Under the pieces are notes generated by a model that was not told where the DNA came from, ran no database searches, and was given only the letters and a program-made list of their open reading frames with translations. The position numbers and the translations under genes were made by a program. DNA of 64,000 nt from Streptomyces sp. YIM 121038 (GTDB taxonomy: Bacteria; Actinomycetota; Actinomycetes; Streptomycetales; Streptomycetaceae), in contig NZ_CP030771.1 of the NCBI RefSeq assembly GCF_006088715.1, positions 8,368,001 through 8,432,000 on the forward strand, read 5' to 3'. This document shows, in pieces, positions 29,701-40,800 of this stretch (within the stretch, counting starts at the first letter, position 1; every line of letters starts with the position of its first letter).

Positions 29701-32700
29701 TGGCAGCTGGCCGGGGACATCGGCAGTTCGATGGACGCGAGCACGGACTTGCCGCACGCGGTGGACGCCAACGCGATCGTCCAGGACCTGCCGGACGGCC
29801 CGCAGCTGACGCTCACGCTGGAATGGCCGGACGATCTGCTCGACGAGGCCGAGATCGAACGACTGGGCCAGGAATGGCTGGACATGCTGTCCGGGCTGGC
29901 CCGCCAGGCGGCTGACCCTGCCGCGGGCGGACACACCGCGTCCGACTTCGCTCTCGTCGACCTGGAGCAGCACGAGATCGAGGCCCTCGATGCCGAACAC
30001 TCGGGTGCCGGTGGCCTGGCCGAGGTGTTGCCGCTCTCCCCGTTGCAGCACGGCCTGGCCTTCCACGCCGGCTTCGTAGGCGAGGGCGTCGACGTCTACA
30101 CCGCACAGGCGGTGCTGGACCTGACCGGCCCGCTGGACATGCCGCTGCTGCGGAAGTCGGTGCGCGGGCTGCTGGACCGGCACGCCAATCTCCGTGCCGG
30201 CTTCCGGCACAGCGCCGCCGGGGTCCCCTACCAGGTGATCGCCGGCACCGTGGAGGTGCCGCTGACCCAGGTGGACGTGACGGAATCAGCAGACCCGCAG
30301 GCCGAAGCGGCGATGGTGGTCGCGGCCGAACGGGCGAAGCCGTTCGAGCTCGCCCGGCCCCCGCTGCTGCGGTTCATGGTGATCGTGGTGGGGCCGGACC
30401 AGTACCAACTGGTGCTGACCTCTCATCACATCCTGCTCGACGGCTGGTCGATACACCTGCTGCTGGATGAATTGTTCAAGCTGTACGACAACGGAGCGGA
30501 TCCGCTCGCGCTGGCGCCGGTGACACCGTACGGGCAGTACCTGGCCTGGTTGAGCAGAACCGATCGAGACGCTGCGAGCACCGCATGGCGCGAGGCCCTG
30601 GCCGGCTTGCCGGAGCCGACTCTGTTCGCGGCGGACCGGCCGGTGCCGGTCCAGATGTCCGAACAGATATGGGGCGCGCTGGACGAGGCGTCCTTCGAGG
30701 CTGTGGTGGCGAGGGCCCGCGAGTTCGGCGTCACGGTCAGCACACTGCTACAGGCGGTGTGGGGAGTGGTCCTCGCGGCGATAACCGGTCGCGACGACGT
30801 GGTGTTCGGGTCGGTGGTGTCCGGGCGTTCGGCCGAGCTTTCCGGGATCGAGACCATGGTCGGACTCTTCATCAACACCGTCCCGGTCCGGGTACGGATG
30901 GAGCCGCGGCACACCTTCACCGAGCTGGTGCGGCGACTGCAGAGCGAGCAGACGGCGCTGCTGGCTCATCACCACCTCGGGCTCGCCGACATCCAGCAGG
31001 CCGTCGGGCTTGGGCAGCTGTTCGACACCCTCTTCGTCTACGAGAACTACCCCAAGCCCGCTGCGACCGATGACGCGGTCGCCGGCGCGGAACCGGATCG
31101 GCTGCGTGTGCGGGGTGTGACGGATGCCGACTCCACCCACTATCCCCTGGCACTGACGGCCATCCCGGGCGACGGCCTGCAACTGCGCCTTGAACGCCAG
31201 CCGGAGCTGGTCACCGCCGCGCAGGCCGACGCCGTACTGGATCGGTTCACGCAGGTGCTCGAAGCCCTCGTCGCCGCTCCGCGGGTACCGCTGTCCGTGG
31301 TGCCGATCCTGACCGATGCCGAGCGGCGACAGCTGCGGGCGTGCAATGACACCGCGGTGGAGGTGCCGGCCCAGACGCTGCCGGAGATGTTCGCCGCGAG
31401 GGTCGCCGCCACCCCTGAGGCGACCGCGGCGGTCTTCGAGAACCAGACGCTGACCTACGCCCAGCTCGACGCCCGCGCCAACCAGTTCGCCCACTGGCTC
31501 ATCGACCAGGGCGTCGGAACCGAGGACCGGGTCGCGATCATGTTGCCCCGCTGCCTGGAACTGGTGGTCGCCGTCCTCGGTGTCACCAAAGCCGGGGCCG
31601 CCTGGCTGCCCATCGACGCGAACTACCCCCAGGCGCGCATCGACTACATCCTCGCCGACGCGCGACCGGCGGTCGTGGTGGACGAGTCGGTGGTGGGTGC
31701 GGTCAGCGGATACCCCACCGATCCGGTGCGGTCGCGGGCAGTGCCCGAAAATGCGGCTTACCTCATCTACACCTCCGGCTCCACCGGAAAACCCAAGGGC
31801 GTTGTGGTCACCCACACCGGTTTGGCCAGTCTGGCCAGCAGCCTGGTCGAGCGGCTGGATCTGACCACCCGGAGCCGGGTCCTGGCCTTGGCGTCGCCGA
31901 GTTTCGACGTCTCGGTGCTGGAACTGCTCATGGCCGTCGGTGGCGGTGCGGCACTGGTGGTTCCGCCCGAGGGTGTGGTGGCCGGTGGAGAGCTGGCCGA
32001 GGTGCTGGCGAGCCGGGAGATCAGCCATGCGCTGATCCCGCCCCCCGTGCTGGCCACCGTTCCCGCATCACCCGACTGGGTACTGCCGTGCCTGGTACTG
32101 GGCGTGGCGGCGTGTCCTCCTGAACTCGTGCACCGGTGGTCGCCCGGGCGCCGGATGATCAACACCTATGGGCCGACCGAGGCCACGATCGCCATGACGA
32201 TCGGCCGGGACATTCCGGACGGTGATGAGATTCCGCCGATCGGCTATCCGACCGCGAACACCCGGGCGCTCGTCCTGGATGCGTGGATGCGGTTGGTGCC
32301 ACCGGGTGCGGTGGGCGAGTTGTACATAGCCGGTGTGGGTGTGGCGCGGGGGTATCTGGGCCGAGCGGGGTTGACCGCGGCTCGATTCGTAGCCGATCCG
32401 TTCGGCTCGGGTGAGCGGATGTATCGGACCGGGGACCTGGTCTGGTGGAACCCGGAAGGGGAGTTGGTCTTCGTCGGTCGCGTCGACGACCAGGTGAAGG
32501 TGCGCGGCTTCCGCATTGAGCCGGGTGAAGTCGAGGCGGCGCTGCTGGCGCAGGAGTCGGTGGGGCAGGCGGTGGCGGTGGTCCGCGCCAGTCATGCCGG
32601 CGAACGGCTGGTGGGGTACGTGACCCCTGCCGGGGAGGCCGCGGTGGACGCCGTCGCGGTGCGCGAGGGCGTGGCGGCCCGGTTGCCGGAATACATGGTG

Positions 32701-33132
32701 CCGGCGGCGGTGGTGGTGCTCGACGCGCTGCCCGTGACAGCGAACGGGAAGGTCGACCGCAAGGCGCTGCCGGAGCCTGACTTCAGCGGACGCGTCTCCG
32801 ACAGGGAGCCGGTCACCGAGGTCGAACGGATGCTGTGTGATCTGTTCGCCGAGGTGCTCGGGCTGCCGCGGGTCGGTGCGGACGACAGCTTCTTCGAGCT
32901 GGGCGGGGATTCGCTTCTCTCGATGCAGCTAGCCGCGCGGGCCCATCGTGACGGCATGGTCTTCGGCCCGCGGGAGGTGTTCGAGCACCGGACGCCGGCG
33001 GGCATCGCGACGATCGTGGAGCTGGGCACGGATGACCCTGGTGCGGGCGCGGAGATCCCGTCCAGCGTCGACCTCCTCGACCTGGACCAGGAGGAGATCG
33101 ACGCATTCGAGGCCGAGTTCGACCACCAGTGA
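23710..33132 (+). CDS. bpsA: Glycopeptide NRPS, modules 1-3 (A-T-C-A-T-E-C-A-T)
   Basis: 3140 residues. Order by rough residue: A1 15-500 (no loading C domain), T1 Ser ~547, C2 615-1040 (HHTLIDGW ~753), A2 1050-1540, T2 ~1568, E2 1620-2070 ([10 protein letters not shown] ~1751), C3 2100-2540 (HHILLDGW ~2238), A3 2555-3030, T3 ~3063. Pocket residues read by eye: A1 DAFYQGLVWK (no known match), A2 DASTVAAVCK (Tyr/beta-hydroxytyrosine), A3 DVLLVGTIAK (no known match). All core motifs are intact. Modules 1-3 on one protein follow balhimycin/vancomycin rather than the split teicoplanin/A47934 arrangement. The C-terminal tail [10 protein letters not shown].. is repeated, broken, at 34787. Confidence 0.95.
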   Translation: MNSTAQATPTVLELFASHVDRTPDAVAVVAGDQVLTYRQLDERAGRLAGRLITWGVRRGDRVAVMMDRSPDLLVATLALWKAGAVYVPVDAAYPARRVAFMVADAKVSLMVCSAAARGGVPDGVESIEVDAATDEGACDAAAITVHPGDLAYVMYTSGSTGAPKGVAVPHRSLVELVESPGWAMEPADAVLMHAPYAFDASMFEIWVPLAWGARVVIAGPGPVDAQRLRELVAAGLTRAYLTAGNFRAVAEESPESFAGLREVQTGGDLVPAHAVHRVREACPRARIRHLYGPTEATVWATWHVLEPGDEMGPTLPIGRSLPGRRAHVLDESLRPVGPGVVGELYLSGAGLADGYLNRPGLTAERFVADPYAPDSASEDGGGRVTGGRMYRTGDLAQWTADGELLFAGRVDHQVKIRGYRIEPGEIEAALTAQPGVDDAVLVAIDGRPIGYVVADRDADPDLIRERLGAELPEYMIPAAVIVLDALPLTANGKVDRAALPAPEFAANATGREPVTEPERVLCDLFAELLGLERVGVDDGLIQLGGDSIVAMRMAARAVKAGLLLTPAQILEEQTPARLAAVARAVSADRPADQPLIALTAEDEADLATTHAEAEEVWPLAPLQEGLLFQSTLDDQGPGDQGRDIYQVHWLVELSGPLDVPRLRATWEAIFARHPQLRPSFHRLPSGKAVQVVHRHVTLPWQEVDLTGASDVDAAVDALVVREQKNRFDLAEAPLARLVLMRIEEDRHRLLVVIHHTLIDGWSVAVILNEAAEAYAAGGQLPERAGPASYRDYLAWLDRQDKDAARAAWRAELSGLGEPALVATAAPVADYDHHVVHLPTDLHTRLTRLARDHGLTLNTVVQGAWAMVLARLLRRTDVVFGATVACRPAQLPGVESMPGLMMNTVPVRVPLDGGQSAIDMLTEVQRRQAALIPHQHLGLPEIQKSAGAGATFDTLLVFENYPRDFAGQFTYLGTVEGTHYPLTLGIIPGDHFRIQLSYWRGQIRESVAESALQWFVDALAALVADPSGLVGRISMAEGQAHEPAPALVAGESLPALVRRVVRERPNDVAVVDAEGELSFEQLWDRAVGLAAVLRNRGVGPEHRVGVVVDRSSWWLVGILGVSLAGGAFVPVDPAYPAERVKWILDDADPVSVVCVGTTRPAVPEEFADRLVVIGEADPTERSDAELPQAGPGDAAYVMYTSGSTGAPKGVVVSHAGLGNLAAAQIDRFGVAPSSRVLQFAALGFDAMVSEVLMALLSGATLVMAPTRDLPPQVSLTEALERWQVTHVTVPPSVLGTVDVLPDELQTVVVAGEACPPSLVDRWSEGLRLIDAYGPAEATVCAAMSSPLAAGRDVVPIGTPIAGGRCYVLDAFLLPLPPGIVGELYVAGIGLARGYLGRAGLTAERFVADPLAPGERMYRTGDLAYWTSQGELVFAGRADDQVKVRGFRIEPGEIESALADHPGVSQAAVTVRADRLLAYVSPSDIDPHAVREGLASRLPQHMVPAAVIALDALPVTANGKIDRGALPDPDFAAATAGREPVTEAERVVCGLFAEVLGLDRVGADDSFFELGGDSILSMQLASRARHAGLTFTSRDVFECRTPERLAQLTARSPLPHSDHASAADGVGGVAWTPVMRMLGDGVVGPGFAQWAVVGAPPDLAEDVLAAGLAALVDSHDMLRVRAEPGRLVVGEPGSVDPAGLVTRVEAAGRSLDEVVENAAREAVARLDPAAGVVVQAVWVDRGPDRLGRVVLVVHHLAVDGVSWRVLLPDLQAACEAVAAGRDPVVEPAGVSFRRWAGLLEEWAVSEGRVGELPAWKAIVGQEDQPVAAPELTTGRDAVGVVRSRSWVAPKADTSVLVGRAPGVFHCGVHEVLLAGLAGAVARWHGVDALSVDVESHGRHPVGGMDVSRTVGWFTSVHPVRLDVAGIDLADVLTGGAAAGRLLKAVKEQARAVPGDGLGYGLLRYLNGETGPVLAALPSPQIGFNYLGRFAVGDQNDGRAWQLAGDIGSSMDASTDLPHAVDANAIVQDLPDGPQLTLTLEWPDDLLDEAEIERLGQEWLDMLSGLARQAADPAAGGHTASDFALVDLEQHEIEALDAEHSGAGGLAEVLPLSPLQHGLAFHAGFVGEGVDVYTAQAVLDLTGPLDMPLLRKSVRGLLDRHANLRAGFRHSAAGVPYQVIAGTVEVPLTQVDVTESADPQAEAAMVVAAERAKPFELARPPLLRFMVIVVGPDQYQLVLTSHHILLDGWSIHLLLDELFKLYDNGADPLALAPVTPYGQYLAWLSRTDRDAASTAWREALAGLPEPTLFAADRPVPVQMSEQIWGALDEASFEAVVARAREFGVTVSTLLQAVWGVVLAAITGRDDVVFGSVVSGRSAELSGIETMVGLFINTVPVRVRMEPRHTFTELVRRLQSEQTALLAHHHLGLADIQQAVGLGQLFDTLFVYENYPKPAATDDAVAGAEPDRLRVRGVTDADSTHYPLALTAIPGDGLQLRLERQPELVTAAQADAVLDRFTQVLEALVAAPRVPLSVVPILTDAERRQLRACNDTAVEVPAQTLPEMFAARVAATPEATAAVFENQTLTYAQLDARANQFAHWLIDQGVGTEDRVAIMLPRCLELVVAVLGVTKAGAAWLPIDANYPQARIDYILADARPAVVVDESVVGAVSGYPTDPVRSRAVPENAAYLIYTSGSTGKPKGVVVTHTGLASLASSLVERLDLTTRSRVLALASPSFDVSVLELLMAVGGGAALVVPPEGVVAGGELAEVLASREISHALIPPPVLATVPASPDWVLPCLVLGVAACPPELVHRWSPGRRMINTYGPTEATIAMTIGRDIPDGDEIPPIGYPTANTRALVLDAWMRLVPPGAVGELYIAGVGVARGYLGRAGLTAARFVADPFGSGERMYRTGDLVWWNPEGELVFVGRVDDQVKVRGFRIEPGEVEAALLAQESVGQAVAVVRASHAGERLVGYVTPAGEAAVDAVAVREGVAARLPEYMVPAAVVVLDALPVTANGKVDRKALPEPDFSGRVSDREPVTEVERMLCDLFAEVLGLPRVGADDSFFELGGDSLLSMQLAARAHRDGMVFGPREVFEHRTPAGIATIVELGTDDPGAGAEIPSSVDLLDLDQEEIDAFEAEFDHQ

Positions 33133-33359
33133 GACCTGCCCTACTCATCTGACGAGACGCTGTGCGCGGCTCTCATCCACGTACGGGTGAGCGGCCGCGC
33201 CCGGCGGGCGCTACCACCCCGCTTCGGCGGAGGTCCGATCTCTGCGGGGTGTCGGCCACTGTCCGGCCGTTCGCGCGTTGCCGCCCACCGTCCAGGGCCC
33301 CGATCGACGGGCGGCCGGGCCCGGACCATTGCTCATACTGATCAACCGAAGGAATGGAT

Positions 33360-34451
33360 GTGGCCGTGATGCACTCCGCGCTGGTGATCGGCACAGGTCT
33401 GATGGGTACGTCGGTGGCGCTGGCGCTGCGGGCGCGCGGCCTGACCGTGTATCTCAGGGACGTCGACTCGGCGGCTGCCCGGACGGCCGCGTCGCTGGGC
33501 GCCGGTACGGTGCAGCCGCCCACGGAAACCGTCGACCTGGCGATCGTCGCGGTGCCGCCGCCGCTCGTCGGCAAGGTGCTGGCGGACGCACAGGGGGCGC
33601 ACCTGGCGCGGCACTACACGGACGTGGCGAGCGTGAAGGCGGAGATGCAGCACGACGTCATCGCGCTCGACTGCGACACCTCGTGCTACGTGGGCGGGCA
33701 CCCCATGGCGGGTGCGTCGCGCAGCGGTCCGCTGAAGGCTCGGGGCGACCTCTTCGAGGGCCGCACCTGGGCGCTGACGCCGACGGCGGACACCGATACC
33801 GAAACGCTCAACACGGCACTGGAGCTGGTGACGCTGTGCGGCGCTGTTCCCGTCCTGATGGAGGCGGCGGCACACGACCGCGCGGTGGCGCTGGTGTCCC
33901 ACGCGCCCCACGTGGTGGCGAGCCTGGTCGCGATGCGCCTGGAAAGCGCCGAGGAGCGTGAGGTGAGCCTGGCGGGTCCGGGGCTGCGGGACCTGACCCG
34001 GATCGCGGAAGCCGACCCCCAACTCTGGCTGGACATACTGGGCGGCAACGCCGCGGTCGTGGCGGACCTCCTGGACGAACTGGGCGCCGACCTGGGCGAG
34101 ATGGTCGCCGGGCTGCGCGCCATGGCGGCGACGGACGAGGCCAAGCGCAGCAGCGGCATGAAGACGGTCGGGACCATGCTGCGCAGGGGGGTGTCGGGCC
34201 GCAGCCGCATCTCCGGTAAGCACGGGCCGCAGCCTGAGCGGTTCGAATCGGTGACCGTGATGATCGGCGACCAGCAGGGCGAACTGGCACGTCTGCTGAC
34301 GGATGCGGGCCGCGCCGACGTCAACATCGAGGACATCCGCATCGAGCACGCCACCGGCCGGCAGGCAGGCCTGGTCCATGTCAGCGTCGCTCCCGGCATG
34401 TCGGCACCGCTGCGGGAAGCCCTGCGGGCCGGCGGCTGGCACGAGCGCTGA
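33360..34451 (+). CDS. pdh: Prephenate dehydrogenase with C-terminal ACT domain
   Basis: About 363 residues from GTG 33360, chosen because AAGGA ends 6 nt upstream; ATG 33354 abuts the ribosome binding site and ATG 33369 is too distant. The NAD-binding start is SALVIGTGLMGTSVALALRA, followed by the PDH substrate region ([28 protein letters not shown]) and an ACT domain (about 300-355, VTVMIGDQQGELARLL). It converts prephenate to 4-hydroxyphenylpyruvate, feeding tyrosine, Bht and Hpg supply; glycopeptide clusters commonly carry a dedicated copy. It sits unusually between two NRPS genes, next to transposase debris. Confidence 0.93.
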   Translation: MAVMHSALVIGTGLMGTSVALALRARGLTVYLRDVDSAAARTAASLGAGTVQPPTETVDLAIVAVPPPLVGKVLADAQGAHLARHYTDVASVKAEMQHDVIALDCDTSCYVGGHPMAGASRSGPLKARGDLFEGRTWALTPTADTDTETLNTALELVTLCGAVPVLMEAAAHDRAVALVSHAPHVVASLVAMRLESAEEREVSLAGPGLRDLTRIAEADPQLWLDILGGNAAVVADLLDELGADLGEMVAGLRAMAATDEAKRSSGMKTVGTMLRRGVSGRSRISGKHGPQPERFESVTVMIGDQQGELARLLTDAGRADVNIEDIRIEHATGRQAGLVHVSVAPGMSAPLREALRAGGWHER

Positions 34452-34499
34452 ACGCCGGCCACGGCCCGATGTGTGGCTCGCCCCGCAGGCGGCCCGTGT

Positions 34500-34726
34500 T
34501 CCGCCGGCGCACGATCCGCTGAGCGGGTCCGCAGGGTCTCGACGCCCTCGGCCTGGTAGCAGCGGTACAAGGCGTTGTACGCCTGCCGAATGCTCCCGAA
34601 GCACCGGCGGGACACAGCCACGGTGCCGGTGACCTCTTCGACGTGGCGTATGACGGCCAGGCGTCGCTTGGCGCGCGTGTATGGGACGACTGCGATCAAT
34701 CGATTGCGTCTGGTGTGACTGGACAT
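34500..34726 (-). pseudogene. IS3/IS481-type transposase N-terminal remnant
   Basis: The minus-strand frame starting at 34726 reads RRLAVIRHVEEVTGTVAVSR, then RQAYNALYRCYQAEGVETLR and TRSADRAP. This follows the N-terminal HTH of integrase-type transposases (AVIRHAEEVTG..SRQAYYxWYRRYQAEGxEGLRxRS). The catalytic domain is missing because the frame runs into pdh. It is a short truncated fragment between pdh and the second NRPS gene. Confidence 0.75.
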
Positions 34727-34786
34727 GTTGTCTGGGATTGCCCGTCAGGCGGATGATTCTTCCGTGCGGCACGTTCCGCATTCGAC

Positions 34787-34851
34787 GTCGACCTCCTCGA
34801 CCTGGTGCAGGGCGAGTTTGAGGAATTCACGGTTTAGTTCGACGACCAACG
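34787..34851 (+). repeat. Degenerate copy of the 3' end of the modules 1-3 NRPS gene
   Basis: The first 19 bases, GTCGACCTCCTCGACCTGG, are identical to 33067-33085 in the last codons of the upstream NRPS gene, and similarity continues to its stop ([21 protein letters not shown] versus VDLLDLVQGEFEEFTV, stop, FDDQ). The copy has an in-frame TAG and lies 32 bp before the next NRPS start. It indicates a duplication around pdh and the IS fragment. Confidence 0.75.
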
Positions 34852-34882
34852 TCAAGCCCATAGCTGATTAAGGGAGACATTG

Positions 34883-37800
34883 ATGGCCCAGTCGCGGATC
34901 GAAGACATTTGGCCGCTGTCGCCACTACAGGCTGGGTTGCTCTTCCACGCGGTGTACGACGGAGAAGGGCCCGACGTCTACATAGGCCATTGGATCCTGG
35001 AACTGGACGGGCCAGTGGACGCGGCCAGGCTGCGCGCGGCATGGGAGGCGCTGCTGACCCGGCACGCTCCCCTTCGGGCCTGCTTCCGGCAGCGCAAATC
35101 GGGTGAGACGGTGCAGATCATCGTCAAGGAGGTGGAACTGCCGTGGCGGGAGGTCGACCTTTCCCACCTCGATGACCCCACCGAGGCCGTGCGGGAGCTG
35201 GCCGAGGAGGATCGGACGAAACGATTCGACCTCGCACAGGCGCCGTTGCTGCGGCTGACCTTGATCCGCCTCGACGACCGTACGCACCGACTGGTGATGA
35301 CCTGCCATCACACGATCATGGACGGCTGGTCGTTGCCGGTCGTGGTCAACGAGCTGTCCAAGCTGTACCCGGCGGGCGGCGACCCGCTGGCCCTCCCCGC
35401 GGTGACCTCGTATCGGGACTACCTCGCGTGGCTGAGCAGGCAGGACAGGGAGAGGGCACTGGCGGCATGGGTGGCGCGGCTGCGTGGTGCCGAGGAGCCG
35501 ACGCTGGTGGCGCCCGCCGACCCGGGGCGAGCCCCCGGCGTGCCGGACAGCGTCGAGGTCGAGCTGTCCGAGACCCTCACGCGCTCGCTGGACGAGCTGT
35601 CCCGTTGCCATGGGCTGACGCTGAACACCGTGGTGCAAGGCGCGTGGGCGATGGTCCTGTCACGCCTTGCGGGCCGGACGGACGTGGTGTTCGGGGCGGC
35701 GGTGTCGGCGCGCCCGCCGGACCTGCCCGGCGTCGAGGAGATGGCGGGGCTGTTCCTCAACACCGTTCCGGTACGCGTGCAACTCCGCGGCTCGACGCCG
35801 GTCATGGAGCTGCTGGCAGAATTGCAGAGGCGGCAGTCGGCGCTCATACCTGACCAGTTCGTGGGGCTGGTGGACATACAGCAGGCGGTCGGCCCCGGCG
35901 CGGTCTTCGATACTTTGATCGTCTTCGAAAAGTTCCCCAACAAGCCCGCCGAATCGGACTCCGAGGGAAATTTTGGCATCCGAATACATCAAGGCCGGGT
36001 AGCCGCCCACTATCCGCTGACGCTGGTCTGCGTCCCCGGCGCGTCGATGCTCTTCAAACTCGACTATCTGACGGAAATCTTCGACCGGGCCACAGCATTT
36101 ACCATCGTCGAGCGATTGAAGGAGGTCCTGCGTCAGCTGGCGGATGCGGGCGACCTGACGGTGGCCGAAGTCGATGTGACCAGTGCGGCCGAGCGCGATG
36201 TGGTGGTCAACCAGTGGGGTGCGACAGCCGCCATGATGCCGGGCCGACCGGCCCCGGAGCTGTTCGACCGCCAGGTGGAGCGCCGCCGCGACGAGGCAGC
36301 GCTCGTCGACGGCGATCGGGCGATGTCGTACGGGGAACTGGCCGAGCACGCGGAGCGTCTCGCCGGCTATCTGCGCAGCAGGGGAGTTCAGCGCGGGGAC
36401 CGAGTGGCCGTGGTGATGGGCCGGTCACCCGAGCTGATCGCGACGTTGCTCGCGGTGTGGAAGGCAGGAGCGGCGTACGTCCCCGTGGACCCCGCCTATC
36501 CGGCGGATCGCTTGAAGTTCATGCTCGCGGATGCGGAGCCGGCGGCAGTGGTGTGCGCGGAAGCGTACCGAGGTGTCGTGCTGGACGGAGGGCTCGACCC
36601 GATCGTCCTGGACGAGGTCCGGACGCGGCGAGCGGTCGCGGAGAGCACCCGTCTGTCCGTGGGCGTAGACGCTGACGACCTCGCATACGTGATGTACACG
36701 TCGGGGTCGACGGGAACACCGAAGGGCGTCGCCGTGTCGCACGGCAACGTCGCGGCGCTGGCCGGGAACCCGGGATGGGCGATCGGCCCTGATGACGCCG
36801 TGCTGATGCACGCCTCGCACGCCTTCGACATATCCCTGTTCGAGCTGTGGGTGCCGCTGCTGTCGGGCGCCAGGGTGGTGCTGGCCGGACCGGGCGCGGT
36901 GGACGGCGAGGCTCTGGCCGGATATGTGGCCGACGGTGTCACGGTCGCCCATCTGACCGCGGGGACCTTCCGGGTGGTGGCCGAGGAGCCACCGGAGTCA
37001 CTCACCGGTCTGCGCGAGGTGCTGACCGGCGGGGACGCCGTGCCGTCCGCGGCGGTGGAGCGGGTGCGGCGCAGCAGTCCTGACGTGCGGGTGCGGCATC
37101 TCTACGGCCCGACGGAGGCCACGCTCTGTGCCACGTGGTGGCTGCTCGAACCCGGCGAAGCGACGGGATCAGTGCTGCCGATCGGACGACCGCTTTCGGG
37201 CCGGCGAACCTACGTCCTCGACGCGTTCCTGCGACCGGTGCCTCCGGGCGTGGTGGGCGAGCTGTACGTCGCTGGAGCCGGTGTGGCGCAGGGCTACCTC
37301 GGTCGCGCGGCCTTGACGGCGGAGCGGTTCGTCGCTGATCCGTTCGCTCCCCGCGACGCCTCCGCGGGGGACGGTGGCCAGGTGACGGGTGAGCGCATGT
37401 ACCGGACGGGGGACCTGGCGTACTGGACGGACCAGGGCGCACTCGCCTTCGCCGGACGTGCCGATGACCAGGTCAAGATCCGCGGGTATCGAGTGGAGCC
37501 CGGCGAGATCGAGGTGGTCCTCGCCGGCCTGCCCGGTGTCGCCCAGGCCGTCGTGTCCGTACGCGACGAGCAGCATCTGATCGGTTACGCGGTCGCCGAA
37601 GCGGGGCACGACATCGACCCGGTGCGGCTGCGTGAGCAGCTCGCGGAGACGCTGCCCGAATTCATGGTTCCGGCCGCGGTCCTGGTGCTGGACCAACTGC
37701 CGTTGACAGTCAACGGAAAGGTGGACCGGCAGGCCCTGCCCGAACCGGACTTCGCCGCGAAGGCGGTCAGCCGGGAGCCGGAGACGGAGGCCGAGCGCAT

Positions 37801-40800
37801 CCTGTGCGGAGTGTTCGCCGAAGTCCTCGGCCTGGAACGGGTCGGGGTCGAGGGCAGCTTCTTCGAGCTGGGCGGGGACTCGATCTCGTCCATGCAGGTG
37901 GCCGCCCGTGCACGACGCGAGGGGGTCTTCCTCACCCCGCGGCAGATATTCGAGCACCGGACCCCCGAGCGACTCGCGGCACTGGCACAAGAGGCCCTGA
38001 CGACACGGACACGGGACCGCTCCGAGGCGGTCACAGGCGTGGGAGAGATCCCCTGGACGCCGGTGATGCGTGCCCTCGGGGATGCCGCGGCGCGCCCTGA
38101 CTTCGTGCAGGCGAAAGTCGTCGTCACCCCGGCGGACCTGAGTCCGGACGGCCTGGTGAGTGCCCTGCAAGCGGTGCTGGACGTGCACGATCTGCTGCGG
38201 GCACGGGTGACACCTGACGGACGGCTGTTCGTGGCCGAGCGCGGCGCGGTGGACGTGGCCGACCTGGTCACGCGAGTACCGGCCGGAACTGCGGACCTCG
38301 ATGAACTCGCCGAGCACGAAGCCAGGACGGCGGCCGGCACGCTGAACCCGTCGGCGGGAATCATGGTCCGGGCCGTATGGGTCGACGCCGGAAGCGACCG
38401 GCCGGGCCGGTTGGCTCTGGTGGTCCATCATCTGTCGGTCGACGCGGTCTCGTGGGGAATCCTGCTGCCGGATCTGCGGTCGGCGTACGACGCGGTGACC
38501 TCCGGCGAGCTTCCTGCCCTCGAACCTGCGACGACTTCGTATCGGCGCTGGGCGCGGCGGCTGGCCGAGCAGGCGTCGAGCGAGAGCACGATCGCTGAAG
38601 TCGACCACTGGGTCGCCGTGCTGGATGGTGCGGACGCGTCCGCCGTGCTGGACAGCGCGGATTCGCCTCTCGAAACGCAGCCCGGACAGTCACACTCGTG
38701 GTCATCGACACTGACCGGAGTCACGGCGCGCAGTCTGGTGGCCCGGCTGCCGCAGGTTTTCCACTGCGGGATCAACGAGGTCCTGCTGGCGGGCCTCGGG
38801 GGCGCGGTGGCGCGCCGACGCGGCGCCGGCGCCGGGATTCTGGTGGACGTGGAAGGCCATGGCCGCCATGCCGCCGATGGTGAGGATCTGTTGCGGACCG
38901 TGGGCTGGTTCACCAGCGTCCACCCCGTCCGGCTCGACATCTCCGATGTCGACCTTTCCGCCGCGGCCGCGGGGAACGCTGCGGCCGGGCAGCTGCTGAA
39001 GACCGTGAAGGAACAGGTCCGCGCCGTCCCCGGCGACGGCCTCGGCTACGGGCTGTTGCGCCATCTCAACCCCGATACCGGGGCCGTGCTGGCCGCGTTG
39101 CCGTCCCCGCAGATCGGCTTCAATTACTTCGGCCGGTCCAGCCTCGCCGCCGAGGTCACCCCGTGGCAGGGGTGCGAAGAGTCGCTCGGCGGCGGTCCCG
39201 AAATGTTCGCGGCCCACCCGGTGGAGTTCTCCGCGGACGTTCAGGACACACCCGCCGGACCCCGGCTGAGGCTGGCCGTCCAGGGCAGGGACCTCGACCC
39301 CGCCACGGTGGAGCGGCTCGGCGAGGCATGGCTGGAGATGCTGACCGGCTTCGCGGCGCTGGCCGAGGACCCCGACGCCGGCGGGCACACCCCGTCCGAC
39401 TTCGACCTCGTCGAGCTGACGCGGCGGGACGTGGCGGAGCTGGAGGCCGCGGCACCAGGGTTGACGGACGTCTGGCCCCTGTCACCGCTCCAGGAGGGCA
39501 TGCTCTTCGAGCGGGCCGTCGACGAGGACGGTGTCGACGTCTACCAGAGCCAGCGGATCCTGGACCTCGACGGACCGGTCGACGCACAACGGCTGCGTGC
39601 GGCGTGGCAACGGCTGGTCGCCCGGCACGAGTCGCTCCGGACGAGCTTCCACCAGCTCGGATCCGGCGAGACGGTGCAGGTCGTGGAGGGCGAGGTCGAT
39701 GTCCCATGGCGTGAGGCCGATCTGTCGCACCTTGAGGGGGCGGCCGCGGCGGCGGAGGTCGACCGCCTGCTCAGGCGGGATCAGGCAGAGCGGTTCGACG
39801 TGACCAAGGCACCGCTGCTCCGGCTGTCGCTGATCCGTCTTGGCCAGAGTACGCACCGGCTCGTCGTGACGTCGCATCACGTCGTCCTGGACGGCTGGTC
39901 CACACCGATCGTCCTGGGCGAGATGTCGACGGGCTACGCGGGCGGGCAGGGCTCGTCGACGCCACCGTCCTACCGGGACTACCTGGCGTGGCTCCGCCGC
40001 CAGGACGAGGAGGCGTCACGAGCGGCGTGGCAGTCCGAGCTGGCCGGGTCGGACGAACCGACCAGGATGGACGCGGACGCGGACAAGTCGATGGTCATGC
40101 CGGACGGGCATGCCGAATGGCTGCTCGAGGAGGCGACGAGGGCGCTCACCGGCTTCGCACGTGGCCATGGACTGACGTTGAGCACGATCGTGCAGGGCGC
40201 GTGGGCGCTGGTGCTGGCACGCCTTGCGGGCCGGACGGACGTGGTGTTCGGGTCCGTGGTGTCGGGACGCCCCGCGGACGTTCCGGATGTCGAGCGGATG
40301 GTGGGGATGTTCATCAACACCGTCCCGGTACGCGTGCGACTCGAAGGCAGCCGGCCGGTACTCGACGTGTTGCATGACTTGCAGAGCCGCCAAGCCGCGT
40401 TGACGGAGCACCAGTACCTGGGGCTGTCGGAAATCCAGCGCCGTGCGGGAACGGGCGCGATCTTCGACACCCTCGTGATGGTCGTGAACTACCCCGACGA
40501 CGCTCCTGGCCCTGAGGGCGACGGTGGTTTCGCCATCAACTCCATCCGCACCCGGACCGGTACCAGCTATCCGCTGACGATGAGCGTCTCTCCCGGGAAC
40601 CGCTTGCGGATCGACGTGGCCTACCGCCCCGATCGGATTGACCGGGAAACGGCCACTGAGGTCACCAGGCAGGTCGTACGGGTCATTGAACAGATGGTGG
40701 CGGAGCCCTCGCTTCCGGTGGGTCGCCTGGCCGTGACGGACGAATCGACGCGTGCGTCGCTGGTGGAGCGCGGAAGCTCGATCGGCGAAGCGGCCGACAG

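Noticed and set aside
25059..30210. Several long minus-strand frames across the NRPS genes
   Set aside because: They are antisense shadows of A, C and E domains, rich in Arg, His and Gln, without domains or ribosome binding sites.
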